In this document: positions 7,073 to 12,862 of the stretch, piece after piece
How the letters are laid out: every line of letters starts with the position of its first letter
How positions within the stretch are numbered: the stretch's first letter is position 1
Assembly: GCA_947456005.1 (NCBI GenBank)
Contig: CANGRP010000038.1
Location: 1 to 13,251, forward strand
Reading direction: 5' to 3'
DNA length: 13,251 nucleotides
Origin: Caulobacteraceae bacterium
GTDB lineage: Bacteria > Pseudomonadota > Alphaproteobacteria > Caulobacterales > Caulobacteraceae
Translations under genes and position numbers: made by a program
The notes under the pieces: generated by a model
Databases searched by the model: none
Told to the model about the DNA's origin: nothing
What the model saw: the letters and a program-made list of their open reading frames with translations, nothing else

Positions 7073-8007
7073 CAGCGCCCTCCCTGGGCCATCATCGGGT
7101 GAACGGCGCCCCACTGGACACCCAGGAGGTCGGCCACGGTGGCCTTGCCAGGCGGTTCGGAGGCCGTGAAGAGGTCGCCGTCGGTCCAGTGCTCGACCTC
7201 GTTGCCCCAGGGGTCCTTCCAGTAGTCGAAGACCTGGCTGCCGAGGATGTGCCGGCCGACGCCCCAGGCCGGCGTCCGGCCGTCACCCTTCAGGTGGGCG
7301 TGGCCGCGCATCAGGTCGTCGAGGCTCTCGACCTCGAAGGCGGCGTGGTTGTACCGGGGCCCGCCCGGCCCCTGGAGCAGGAAAAGGGTGTGATGGTCCG
7401 TCGGCCTGTCCCCGCGGTCGCAGCGCAGGAAGGCGCCGATGGCGAAGTCCGGCGCGGCCTCGATCTCGTCGCTGGTCAGGAGGCCGAACCGCGACTTGTA
7501 CCAGGCCTCGGAGGCGCGGAAATCACTGACCTCCAGGACGGCGTGCCCCAGACGGACCACCCGGGAGGGCCCGGCCTCCACCCGCACCCGGCTGGAAATC
7601 CGTGGGCGGGCCGCCGCCGTGTTTCGGACCGCCTCGGGGGCGGGGGGCTCTCCAGGAAACGGGGCCTGGCCCGCGACCACCTCGATGCAGAAGCCATCGG
7701 GGTCTGTGAGCCGGACCACGGATCCGCCGCCGGGCGTCGAGAGCGGCTCCACCCGGGCGCCCTCGGCCTGGGCGAGGACCTCGAGGGCCTCCGGACTCTC
7801 GGCCCTGAGGCCCAGGGCGACGAAGCCCGCCGGGCCTTCCCCGGTCATGTGCAGGAAGGGCGCTCCACCCGTCCCCCGGCCGTAAAGGCGTCCCTGTCCG
7901 TCTCGGAAGGGGGTGAGGCCGAAACTGGCCAGGAACCGCTCCATCTCGTCGAGGTCAGGGGCGCTGAAGCGGACATGAGAGATGTCCTCGATGCGGATCG
8001 TGCTCAT
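7072..8007 (-). CDS. Two-domain type I extradiol ring-cleavage dioxygenase (VOC superfamily)
   Basis: This 311-residue protein has two vicinal-oxygen-chelate domains (about 1-115 and 150-275). The second holds the full active site by alignment with biphenyl-diol dioxygenase BphC. The iron ligands are His155, His221 and Glu272 (in GNEVEHW), and the acid-base residues are His206, His253 and Tyr262. The spacing 206-221-253-262-272 nearly copies BphC 195-210-241-250-260. It should cleave a catechol-type ring next to the hydroxyls using Fe(II) and O2. The start ATG at 8007 begins the conserved first strand; the frame is open to 8070 but the extension crosses the operator. It is the first gene of the catabolic operon, divergent from tetR. 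The substrate is unknown. Confidence 0.92.
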   Translation of the reverse strand: MSTIRIEDISHVRFSAPDLDEMERFLASFGLTPFRDGQGRLYGRGTGGAPFLHMTGEGPAGFVALGLRAESPEALEVLAQAEGARVEPLSTPGGGSVVRLTDPDGFCIEVVAGQAPFPGEPPAPEAVRNTAAARPRISSRVRVEAGPSRVVRLGHAVLEVSDFRASEAWYKSRFGLLTSDEIEAAPDFAIGAFLRCDRGDRPTDHHTLFLLQGPGGPRYNHAAFEVESLDDLMRGHAHLKGDGRTPAWGVGRHILGSQVFDYWKDPWGNEVEHWTDGDLFTASEPPGKATVADLLGVQWGAVHPMMAQGGR

Positions 8008-8046
8008 CAGGGCGGGGACTCCGTAGCGGCGGTTGGGCGGATTTTT

Positions 8047-8060
8047 TGACCATTTGGTCA
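8047..8060. promoter_or_regulatory. Probable TetR operator, TGACCA-TT-TGGTCA dyad
   Basis: The 14 bases TGACCATTTGGTCA form two perfect 6-base inverted arms around TT. The site lies in the divergent region between the dioxygenase start (8007, minus) and tetR (8114, plus). TGACC/GGTCA palindromes are common among TetR-family operators. A regulator bound here could control both directions, giving autoregulation and repression of the catabolic operon until a pathway compound binds. The dyad is seen; binding is inferred. Confidence 0.6.
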
Positions 8061-8113
8061 TTTCATGCAAGCGGGGATATCAGGGCGTGGAACAGCGGAG
8101 TCGATGGAGGCCC

Positions 8114-8764
8114 ATGTCGAGGATGTCCGGTCCGGCCGACGCGCGGCGCAGGCGCACGCGCCAGGCCCTGATCCGGGCGGGGGAGACCCTGCTTGCCGAC
8201 CGCCCCGTGGACGCCATCGCCGTGGATGACATCGTCCGTGAGGCCGGGGTGGCCAAGGGCTCGTTCTTCAACCACTTCAGCGACAAGTCCGCCCTGGCCC
8301 TGGCGGTCGCGACAGAGGTCCGCCTGCGGATGGAGCAGAGGGTCGGCGCCGTCAACGCCGGCGTCGGCGACCCCGAGGAGAGACTGGTCCGCGGGGTCTG
8401 CGCCTTCATCCAGTACGCCCGCAACCATCCGGCTGAGGCCAGGGCCATGCTGCGGAGCCAGGATCGTCCGGCCCCGCCCGACCATCCCCTCAACGCCGGG
8501 CTCCGCGCCGACCTGGAGGCGGGCCTGGCGAGCGGGCAGTTCCGGGCCCCGGGGCTGGAGCCTGCGATCCTGATGGTCAGCGGGGTTTGCCAGATCCTCT
8601 TGTCGTCCGTCCTCGATGGTCCTCGCTGCGTCTTGCAGGACCAGCAGCTCGCCTCCGGGACCCTGACCCTGTTGCTGATCGGGCTGGGCCTTCCGACAGA
8701 CCGGGCGGTTCGCCGGGCGCAGGACGCGGCCGAGGACCTCATCCGGGAAGTCGCCGCGACCTGA
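8114..8764 (+). CDS. TetR/AcrR family transcriptional regulator
   Basis: This protein of about 216 residues has an N-terminal TetR helix-turn-helix. TRQALIRAGETLLADR is helix 1, and DDIVREAGVAKGSFFNHFSDKSAL (residues 38-61, with the usual GVAKGSFFNHF recognition segment) is the DNA-binding unit. The rest is a helical ligand-binding and dimerisation domain without recognisable specificity. It is divergent from the aromatic catabolism operon and a palindrome lies between them, so it most likely represses that operon and itself. The start is uncertain. ATG 8114 has GGAGG only three bases upstream, ATG 8123 has it twelve bases upstream, and GTG 8087 is also in frame. All three give an intact DNA-binding domain. 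Confidence 0.88.
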   Translation: MSRMSGPADARRRRTRQALIRAGETLLADRPVDAIAVDDIVREAGVAKGSFFNHFSDKSALALAVATEVRLRMEQRVGAVNAGVGDPEERLVRGVCAFIQYARNHPAEARAMLRSQDRPAPPDHPLNAGLRADLEAGLASGQFRAPGLEPAILMVSGVCQILLSSVLDGPRCVLQDQQLASGTLTLLLIGLGLPTDRAVRRAQDAAEDLIREVAAT

Positions 8765-8768
8765 CGCG

Positions 8769-8815
8769 GCCGAGCCCAGCCATCAGGGAGAATGTTCCCC
8801 TGCGTAAGGCTCGGC
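8769..8815. other. Nested hairpin between tetR and the membrane protein gene
   Basis: GCCGAGCC (8769-8776) pairs perfectly with GGCTCGGC (8808-8815), and inside it CAGGG (8784-8788) pairs with CCCTG (8798-8802). The structure starts four bases after the tetR stop. There is no T run after it, so it is not a standard intrinsic terminator. It could be a Rho-assisted or processing structure, or a leader element of the next gene. Confidence 0.35.
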
Positions 8816-8912
8816 ATGCTAGCGTCGACTTCCGGTGGAGTGGTGGGTGGAGGTGTATCCCTGCCCAACGCCGGGGAACCGTTGCGCCAGAGAACGGGAA
8901 ATGGAGGTTCAT

Positions 8913-9695
8913 ATGCTGAAGATGAGCACCAGCGGCGCTGAGGGCCTTCAAGCGGAGCGAAGGCTCTTCATCGTCGGAGCCTGCGCCATGACAGGCGTTA
9001 CGGTCGCCGGCTTCGGCGTCCAGCTGCTGACCGGGCGATCGAGCTTCGATGCACCCCTGCTCGTTCACGCCCATGCCGTCGTCTTCATGGGGTGGCTGGC
9101 AATCTACCTGGCCCAGACGGCGCTGGCGGCGCGAGGCGCAGGGAACTGGCATCGGCGCCTCGGCTGGCTCGCCATGGCCTGGCTCCCTCTGATGCTGTTA
9201 CTGGGCGTTCTGGTGGTCGTGGACATGGTCCGCAGGGGAGAGACCCCCTTCTTCTTCCGGCCGCTACACTTCCTCGTCCTGGACCCCGCCAGTCTACTGG
9301 CCTTCGCCGGGCTCACCGTTTGGGCCATCGCCCAGCGTCGGAGCACCGATTGGCACGCCCGGCTGCACTTCTGCGCCATGGTCGCCCTTCTGGGCCCTGG
9401 GATCGGTCGCCTCATCCCGTCACCCGCCTTCATGCCCTGGGCATGGGAGGTGACCATCGCGGTCAGTCTCGTCTTTCCGTTGGCGGCGATCTTCGCGGAT
9501 CGTCTGAGGACCGGACGCGTTCATCCTGCCTGGCTGTACGGCCTTGCGGCCCTGGTCCTGATGGTCCTGGTCACTGAGGTCATCACCTATGGCCCCGTCG
9601 GCGAGCCGCTCTACCGAATGGTGACCGCCGGATCCGCCGGGGAATCGGTCGCGCCGCTCGCCTTCCCGGCGCCTCCGGGTCCCCCGCCGGCCTGA
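8913..9695 (+). CDS. Seven-helix integral membrane protein of unknown function
   Basis: This 260-residue hydrophobic protein has about seven predicted membrane segments, near residues 17-40, 48-73, 82-103, 122-141, 150-168, 175-196 and 204-226, and a Pro-rich cytoplasmic or periplasmic tail (251-260). Several histidines sit in or at the edges of helices: His52, His54, His80, His119, His148 and His152, with WHRRLGW (79-85) after helix 2. That pattern recalls small haem- or quinone-binding membrane proteins of the b561/DUF2306 kind, but I do not recognise a named family. The ATG at 8913 is chosen because GGAGG lies five bases before it; ATG 8901 and 8922 are in frame too. It follows tetR on the same strand after a 148-base gap, so it may have its own promoter. 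Confidence 0.85.
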   Translation: MLKMSTSGAEGLQAERRLFIVGACAMTGVTVAGFGVQLLTGRSSFDAPLLVHAHAVVFMGWLAIYLAQTALAARGAGNWHRRLGWLAMAWLPLMLLLGVLVVVDMVRRGETPFFFRPLHFLVLDPASLLAFAGLTVWAIAQRRSTDWHARLHFCAMVALLGPGIGRLIPSPAFMPWAWEVTIAVSLVFPLAAIFADRLRTGRVHPAWLYGLAALVLMVLVTEVITYGPVGEPLYRMVTAGSAGESVAPLAFPAPPGPPPA

Positions 9696-9700
9696 GACTC

Positions 9701-9726
9701 CGCCGATCGCCCAGAGGGTTCCGGCG
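9701..9726. terminator. Weak bidirectional hairpin between convergent genes
   Basis: CGCCG (9701-9705) pairs with CGGCG (9722-9726), with an inner CCC/GGG stem (9710-9712, 9716-9718). It fills most of the 32-base gap between two convergent stop codons. It may end transcription from both sides, but there is no T run in either direction. Confidence 0.35.
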
Positions 9727-9727
9727 T

Positions 9728-10048
9728 TCAGCAGGGATTGGCCACCCCGCTGCAGCCGGAGCCCTGGTCGCCCATCTTCTCCATCTGGGCGGCGTCCTTG
9801 CGCCGTCGAGCCTCCCAGGCCTCGGGCGTGGCGCAGACCTTCCTCTTGAAGTGCGATCCCATCTGCTGCACCTGCTCGCAGATGAGCCGAGGCTCTTCCG
9901 CCAGCGCGGCCTCCGGGGCCGGCCGGGAGTCCCGGGGCTTGGTCGCGGGGTCCGCTGGGGCCGGATCGCCGGCCGCATGGGCGGCGGAGGACAGGGCAAG
10001 GCTCAGGGCCGCCGCCGTTGCGAGGCGGAAGGACGGGATTCGCGACAT
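9728..10048 (-). CDS. Small exported Cys-containing protein of unknown function
   Basis: This 106-residue protein begins with a clear signal peptide: basic MSRIPSFR, a hydrophobic core, and AAHAAG with a likely cut after AHA near residue 24. A Pro/Ala-rich linker follows. Then comes a C-terminal part with CEQVQQMGSHFKRKVC, ATPEAWEARRRKDAAQMEKM and a SGCSGVANPC end, four cysteines in all that could form two disulfides in the periplasm. Similar short exported proteins with a 'C…TGSRxxxxxVC…eWe' layout are common in Caulobacterales and Sphingomonadales as hypotheticals; that is from memory. The ATG at 10048 has GAGGAG seven bases upstream. It is convergent with the membrane protein gene. No function is proposed. 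Confidence 0.8.
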   Translation of the reverse strand: MSRIPSFRLATAAALSLALSSAAHAAGDPAPADPATKPRDSRPAPEAALAEEPRLICEQVQQMGSHFKRKVCATPEAWEARRRKDAAQMEKMGDQGSGCSGVANPC

Positions 10049-10085
10049 GCTGCACTCCTCAGGGGCCCCAGTCCGGGGAGGCCCC

Positions 10086-10114
10086 AGTCTGGCCTGCAGG
10101 TGGCTGGAGGACAA
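10086..10114 (-). promoter_or_regulatory. Candidate promoter of the small exported protein gene
   Basis: On the minus strand TTGTCC (10114-10109) and CAGACT (10091-10086) are 17 bases apart. Transcription would begin near 10079, giving a leader of about 30 bases. The upstream copy of the GACTGGGGCC repeat overlaps the -10 and the other lies in the leader. The match to consensus is modest. Confidence 0.3.
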
Positions 10115-10262
10115 TCCGCGCCTGCGGGTGCGGTGTATGAGGAAGTTCATCGCCGTGTCATCGGTTCGTCATTCGGGGCGCCCGAGGCGCCGGCCGGAGC
10201 GTCGGATTGACGGGCGGTGGACGCGGGCGCGCCCCTATTCCACTTGACCGGACAAAAAGGGG

Positions 10263-10292
10263 TTGCCAAAGGACCCCTGCCGCAAGTCTAAC
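10263..10292 (+). promoter_or_regulatory. Candidate distal promoter for exbB-exbD-tonB
   Basis: TTGCCA (10263-10268, five of six consensus bases) and TCTAAC (10287-10292, four of six) are 18 bases apart. Use of this promoter would give a leader of about 250 bases before exbB. The -10 lies inside the small dyad CAAGT-CTA-ACTTG, which could be a regulator site. No Fur-box-like sequence was recognised. Confidence 0.35.
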
Positions 10293-10302
10293 TTGTCGGT
10301 AA

Positions 10303-10448
10303 GGTGCAGTCGGTTTCCCGGCTGTCTGCGCCGCACCCGAATTCAGGATGAGGTCGGGACCCCTGTGGGTCCGGGTCGACGTCAGGGGGTCGGGGAAGCG
10401 AAAGCGGCTCTATCGTCTCTGCGGAAGAACCCCGTCATACGGGTTCCG
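10303..10448 (+). promoter_or_regulatory. Possible structured leader of the TonB operon
   Basis: Three hairpins can be drawn. The first is CAGTCGG (10307-10313) with CCGGCTG (10318-10324), loop TTTC, clamped by GGTG/CACC (10303-10306 with 10334-10337). The second is GGACCC (10357-10362) with GGGTCC (10367-10372), loop CTGT. The third is CGGAA plus CCCGT (10422-10426, 10431-10435) with ACGGG plus TTCCG (10439-10448), with a 4-base bulge. No known riboswitch class is recognised. This is a candidate regulatory leader or small RNA. Confidence 0.3.
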
Positions 10449-10495
10449 AACCGACAAGGCGGCGGGCCATTCAATTGGGGTAGAGACGCTCTCGC

Positions 10496-10525
10496 GTGAC
10501 GACCCTTAGGTCCAAACGTGCTAGA
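10496..10525 (+). promoter_or_regulatory. Candidate proximal promoter for exbB
   Basis: GTGACG (10496-10501) and CTAGAC (10521-10526, read as GCTAGA from 10520) are 18-19 bases apart and resemble the Caulobacter housekeeping pattern TTGAC and GCTANA. Transcription would start near 10532, leaving a very short leader of about 15 bases before the exbB ATG. It is an alternative to the distal candidate. Confidence 0.35.
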
Positions 10526-10546
10526 CCAACCAGGAACTGGCGACAG

Positions 10547-11449
10547 ATGATCGACAACAAGCTCAAGACTCCCTTCATCGCTCTCCTCGGCGCCATGGCG
10601 CTCATGGCGAGCGCTCCGGCTTTTGCTCAGGCGCCTGCGCCCGCTGCCGAAGCCGCCGCTCCGGCCGCTGCGGCTCCCGCCGACGCCGCCGCTCCCGCCG
10701 CCGCCCCGGCTGATCCGGTTGCGGCTCCCGTGGCCGAAGACCCGCCGCAGATCGAGAACGCCGGCAAGCTGACCGTCACGGGTATGTTCATGCTGGCCGT
10801 GCCCGTCGTGAAGGCGGTCATGATCGGCCTGATCCTCGCCTCGATCTATTCCTGGTTCCTGCTGGTGACCAAGATCATCGAGTTCAACAACCTCGAAAAG
10901 ACCGCGACCGCCTTCATGGAGGCCTTCCGGACCGCCAGGAACTATTCCGAGGTGGGGCGCGCAGCCGCTTCTGAGGACTTCGCCGGCAACCCTCTGGCCG
11001 ATATGGCGTCTGCGGCGATCCAGGAAGTCGAGCTGTCCCGCCAGGCGGGCCTGCAGGTTTCGGGCGAGCACCGCGAGACCACCCTGCACCGGGCTGAGGC
11101 GGCCATCAGCGCCGTTCAGTCGACCCTCGGCGCGCGGCTCTCGGCGGGCATGCAGTTCCTGGCCTCGACCGCCTCGTCCGGTCCGTTCATCGGCCTGTTC
11201 GCCACGGTCTACGGCATCATGAACTCGTTCATCGGCATTGCGAACACGAACACCACCAACCTGGCCGTTGTGGCCCCCGGCATCGCCGAGGCGCTCCTGG
11301 CCACGGGTATCGGCCTCTTCGCCGCCATCCCCGCCGCGATCTTCTACAACTACTTCCAGACCCGACTTTCGACCTTTGGCGGTCGTACGGAGTCCTTCGT
11401 TGCTGAACTGATGAACAGCCTTTCGCGGCAGCTCGATAAGGGGGCCTGA
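10547..11449 (+). CDS. exbB: ExbB, TonB-system proton channel subunit
   Basis: This 300-residue protein starts with a signal peptide (KLKTPF, a hydrophobic core, then ASAPAFAQA, cut near 27-29) and an Ala/Pro-rich stretch at 30-66. The MotA/TolQ/ExbB domain follows, with membrane segments near 84-108, 203-231 and 243-270; the last two contain SSGPFIGLFATVYGIMNSF and IAEALLATGIGLFAAIPAA. ExbB forms the inner-membrane pentamer around ExbD and uses the proton gradient to drive TonB. Chains with a cleaved leader and extended N-terminus are one of the two known ExbB types and occur in Alphaproteobacteria and Pseudomonas. The ATG at 10547 has AGGAAC about ten bases upstream; an ATG-less extension to 10496 is disfavoured. 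exbD starts five bases after its stop. Confidence 0.95.
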   Translation: MIDNKLKTPFIALLGAMALMASAPAFAQAPAPAAEAAAPAAAAPADAAAPAAAPADPVAAPVAEDPPQIENAGKLTVTGMFMLAVPVVKAVMIGLILASIYSWFLLVTKIIEFNNLEKTATAFMEAFRTARNYSEVGRAAASEDFAGNPLADMASAAIQEVELSRQAGLQVSGEHRETTLHRAEAAISAVQSTLGARLSAGMQFLASTASSGPFIGLFATVYGIMNSFIGIANTNTTNLAVVAPGIAEALLATGIGLFAAIPAAIFYNYFQTRLSTFGGRTESFVAELMNSLSRQLDKGA

Positions 11450-11454
11450 TCCAG

Positions 11455-11892
11455 ATGGGAGCCAAACTCTCAGGTTCTGGGGGTGGCAAGTACTCGGTAG
11501 AGCAGAACAGCGAGATCAATGTGACTCCCTTCGTGGACGTCATGCTGGTTCTCCTGATCATCTTCATGGTGGCGGCGCCATTGGCGGCGGTGAACGTGAA
11601 GATCGCTCTTCCGAACGCGGTTGCGAAACCGGCCACAAATCCTCCCAAGCCGGTCTACATCTCGATCCAGCCAGGCGGCCGTCTCTTTATCGGGGACTTC
11701 CCCACCGACCTGGCTGAGCTCGGGGACACGCTGCGCATCCAGCTGGGTGACAAGCGGAGCCCCGAGAAGGAGCGGATCTACATCCGCGCCGACAGGGACG
11801 TGATGTACGGCGATTTCATGGGCGTGATGAACGCGCTCCAGGATAACGGCTTCTACAGCGTGGCCCTCGTCGGCGAAGACAAGAAGGACTGA
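11455..11892 (+). CDS. exbD: ExbD, TonB-system proton channel subunit
   Basis: This 145-residue protein has a short cytoplasmic N-terminus, a single membrane helix at about 24-46, and a periplasmic ExbD/TolR domain. The motif INVTPFVDVMLVLLIIFMV contains Asp28, equivalent to the essential proton-carrying Asp25 of E. coli ExbD. The periplasmic part ends in the usual IYIRADRDVMYGDFMGVMNALQDNGF strand-helix block. The next conserved element is the VALVGE strand. It lies between exbB (five bases) and tonB (ten bases), so the three are almost surely one transcript. No missing residue or truncation is seen. Confidence 0.96.
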   Translation: MGAKLSGSGGGKYSVEQNSEINVTPFVDVMLVLLIIFMVAAPLAAVNVKIALPNAVAKPATNPPKPVYISIQPGGRLFIGDFPTDLAELGDTLRIQLGDKRSPEKERIYIRADRDVMYGDFMGVMNALQDNGFYSVALVGEDKKD

Positions 11893-11902
11893 GGGGTGGA
11901 GC

Positions 11903-12592
11903 ATGACTGAAGAGATCACCCACACCCTGCGGAATCCTTTCGACGTCCCGCCTCCGAAGCGGGGCAGGGGGTACTGGATTGCTGGCCTTGTGGCCCTCGT
12001 GCTCCATGTCTTCCTTGGCTACGTGCTCTGGAAGCAGCGCTTTGAGCTCGAGATCCGGGAGTTCTCGGACGACGTGACGGACGTGGAGATCATCAAGCCG
12101 ATGGCTCCGCCTCCGCCACCTCCGCCGCCGCCCCCGAATACGCCGCCGCCTCCGCCGCCCAAGCTGCAGCCTCGTCCGCCCGTCGCGGTGCCGAACGCCC
12201 CCACGATCCCGCCTCTGCCGGTCCCGCCGGTCGAGAAGCGGATCGAGGAGCCCAAGCCCCCGGCGCCGGCCCCCGAGCCGCCGCGTCCGTCGGTGATCAC
12301 CAATCCGGACTGGGCCCGCAGGCCTTCCGGTGAGGATATCGCCCGCTACTACCCCGACCGCGCTCAGCGGATGGAAGTGGAAGGTCGCGTCACGCTGAGC
12401 TGCAAGGTCACCTCCAAGGGGCTGCTGGAAGCCTGCTCTGTCCTGTCGGAAGACCCGGCGGACCAGGACTTCGGATCCGCCGCCCTGCGGATGACCCGTC
12501 TCTTCAAGATGCGTCCGATGACCAAGGACGGATCACCAGTGGAAGGCGGCACGGTCCGCATTCCCCTTCGGTTCCAGCTCCCCGAGGGCTGA
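11903..12592 (+). CDS. tonB: TonB energy transducer
   Basis: This 229-residue protein has a cytoplasmic N-terminus, one membrane helix at about 24-43 with His35 (LVLHVF, matching the conserved His20 of E. coli TonB), a long Pro-rich periplasmic spacer (68-129) and a C-terminal TonB domain (about 143-227). The domain shows YYPDRAQRMEVEGRVTLS, then FKMRPMTKDG and VRIPLRFQ. TonB spans the periplasm and pulls on the TonB box of outer-membrane receptors for iron complexes, cobalamin or sugars. The spacer has runs of ten and six prolines, which normally need elongation factor P to translate. Two cysteines (167 and 178) in the C-terminal domain could pair. It is the last gene of the operon and is followed by a strong terminator. 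Confidence 0.95.
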   Translation: MTEEITHTLRNPFDVPPPKRGRGYWIAGLVALVLHVFLGYVLWKQRFELEIREFSDDVTDVEIIKPMAPPPPPPPPPPNTPPPPPPKLQPRPPVAVPNAPTIPPLPVPPVEKRIEEPKPPAPAPEPPRPSVITNPDWARRPSGEDIARYYPDRAQRMEVEGRVTLSCKVTSKGLLEACSVLSEDPADQDFGSAALRMTRLFKMRPMTKDGSPVEGGTVRIPLRFQLPEG

Positions 12593-12614
12593 TTCGGAAG
12601 GCGAACTTGAGATC

Positions 12615-12647
12615 AGAGCCCCAGGGGTCCGCCCCTGGGGCTCTTTT
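12615..12647 (+). terminator. Intrinsic terminator of exbB-exbD-tonB
   Basis: A perfect 13-pair stem is formed by 12615-12627 (AGAGCCCCAGGGG) and 12632-12644 (CCCCTGGGGCTCT), with the 4-base loop TCCG, followed by TTTT (12644-12647). It begins 23 bases after the tonB stop. This is the clearest Rho-independent terminator in the window. Confidence 0.92.
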
Positions 12648-12690
12648 CGTTCCGGCGCCAGGCGAAGTCGGGTTCAGGTCAAGCCGCCGC

Positions 12691-12719
12691 TTGATCGCCG
12701 CCCCGCCGAAGACTAGAAG
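12691..12719 (+). promoter_or_regulatory. Likely promoter of tRNA-His
   Basis: TTGATC (12691-12696) and TAGAAG (12714-12719) are 17 bases apart, or CTAGAA with 16. Transcription would start near 12726, about ten bases before the tRNA. It lies after the tonB terminator, so the tRNA and the following small gene form a separate unit. Confidence 0.5.
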
Positions 12720-12735
12720 CTAGCCTCCGCGATGC

Positions 12736-12812
12736 GCCGCCTTAGCTCAGTTGGTTAGAGCGCTAGATTGTGGCTCTAGAGGTCCCCCGTTCGAACCGGG
12801 GAGGCGGTACCA
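12736..12812 (+). tRNA. tRNA-His (anticodon GTG)
   Basis: A full cloverleaf is visible. The acceptor GCCGCCT pairs with AGGCGGT (first pair G:U), the D stem is GCTC/GAGC, the anticodon stem is CTAGA/TCTAG with loop TTGTGGC, and the T stem is CCCCG/CGGGG with loop TTCGAAC. The anticodon GTG is at 12770-12772. The discriminator is A12809 and CCA is encoded at 12810-12812. The base before the acceptor is C, so no G at -1 is encoded. This matches the known alphaproteobacterial tRNA-His type. Confidence 0.96.
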
Positions 12813-12862
12813 TCGCGAACGTCAATGCCGGCTCCTTGGGCTGGTGCAGATCCGGCAAGGCC

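Larger units (their letters stand above)
10049..10546. other. Gene-free regulatory region between two divergent genes
   Basis: No convincing gene is seen in these 498 bases. Near the minus-strand gene there is a direct repeat GGCCCCAGTC (10064-10073 and 10080-10089, period 16). An imperfect dyad TTGACCGGACAA lies at 10244-10255. A hairpin AGGGGT/ACCCCT (10258-10263 with 10273-10278) and a dyad CAAGT-CTA-ACTTG (10283-10295) follow. Toward exbB there are two candidate promoters and three further hairpins, listed separately. Short open frames here lack ribosome binding sites and family signals. Confidence 0.5.

Noticed and set aside
7099..8049. A 316-codon plus-strand frame opposite the extradiol dioxygenase
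   Set aside because: It is antisense to a gene with a complete active site, has no family signal, and crosses the operator.
10302..10352. Cobalamin riboswitch before exbB (GGTGC and TCAGGAT pieces)
   Set aside because: The B12-box-like piece is incomplete and the two elements are about 50 bases apart instead of well over 100, so the core fold cannot be built.
10382..11089. A Gly/Arg-rich minus-strand frame across the start of exbB
   Set aside because: Its composition is the mirror of the Ala/Pro-rich ExbB leader. It has no ribosome binding site or conserved motif.
12770..12862. N-terminal extension of the zinc-ribbon protein into tRNA-His
   Set aside because: The extension would be translated from tRNA sequence; the ATG at 12863 is the first plausible start after it.
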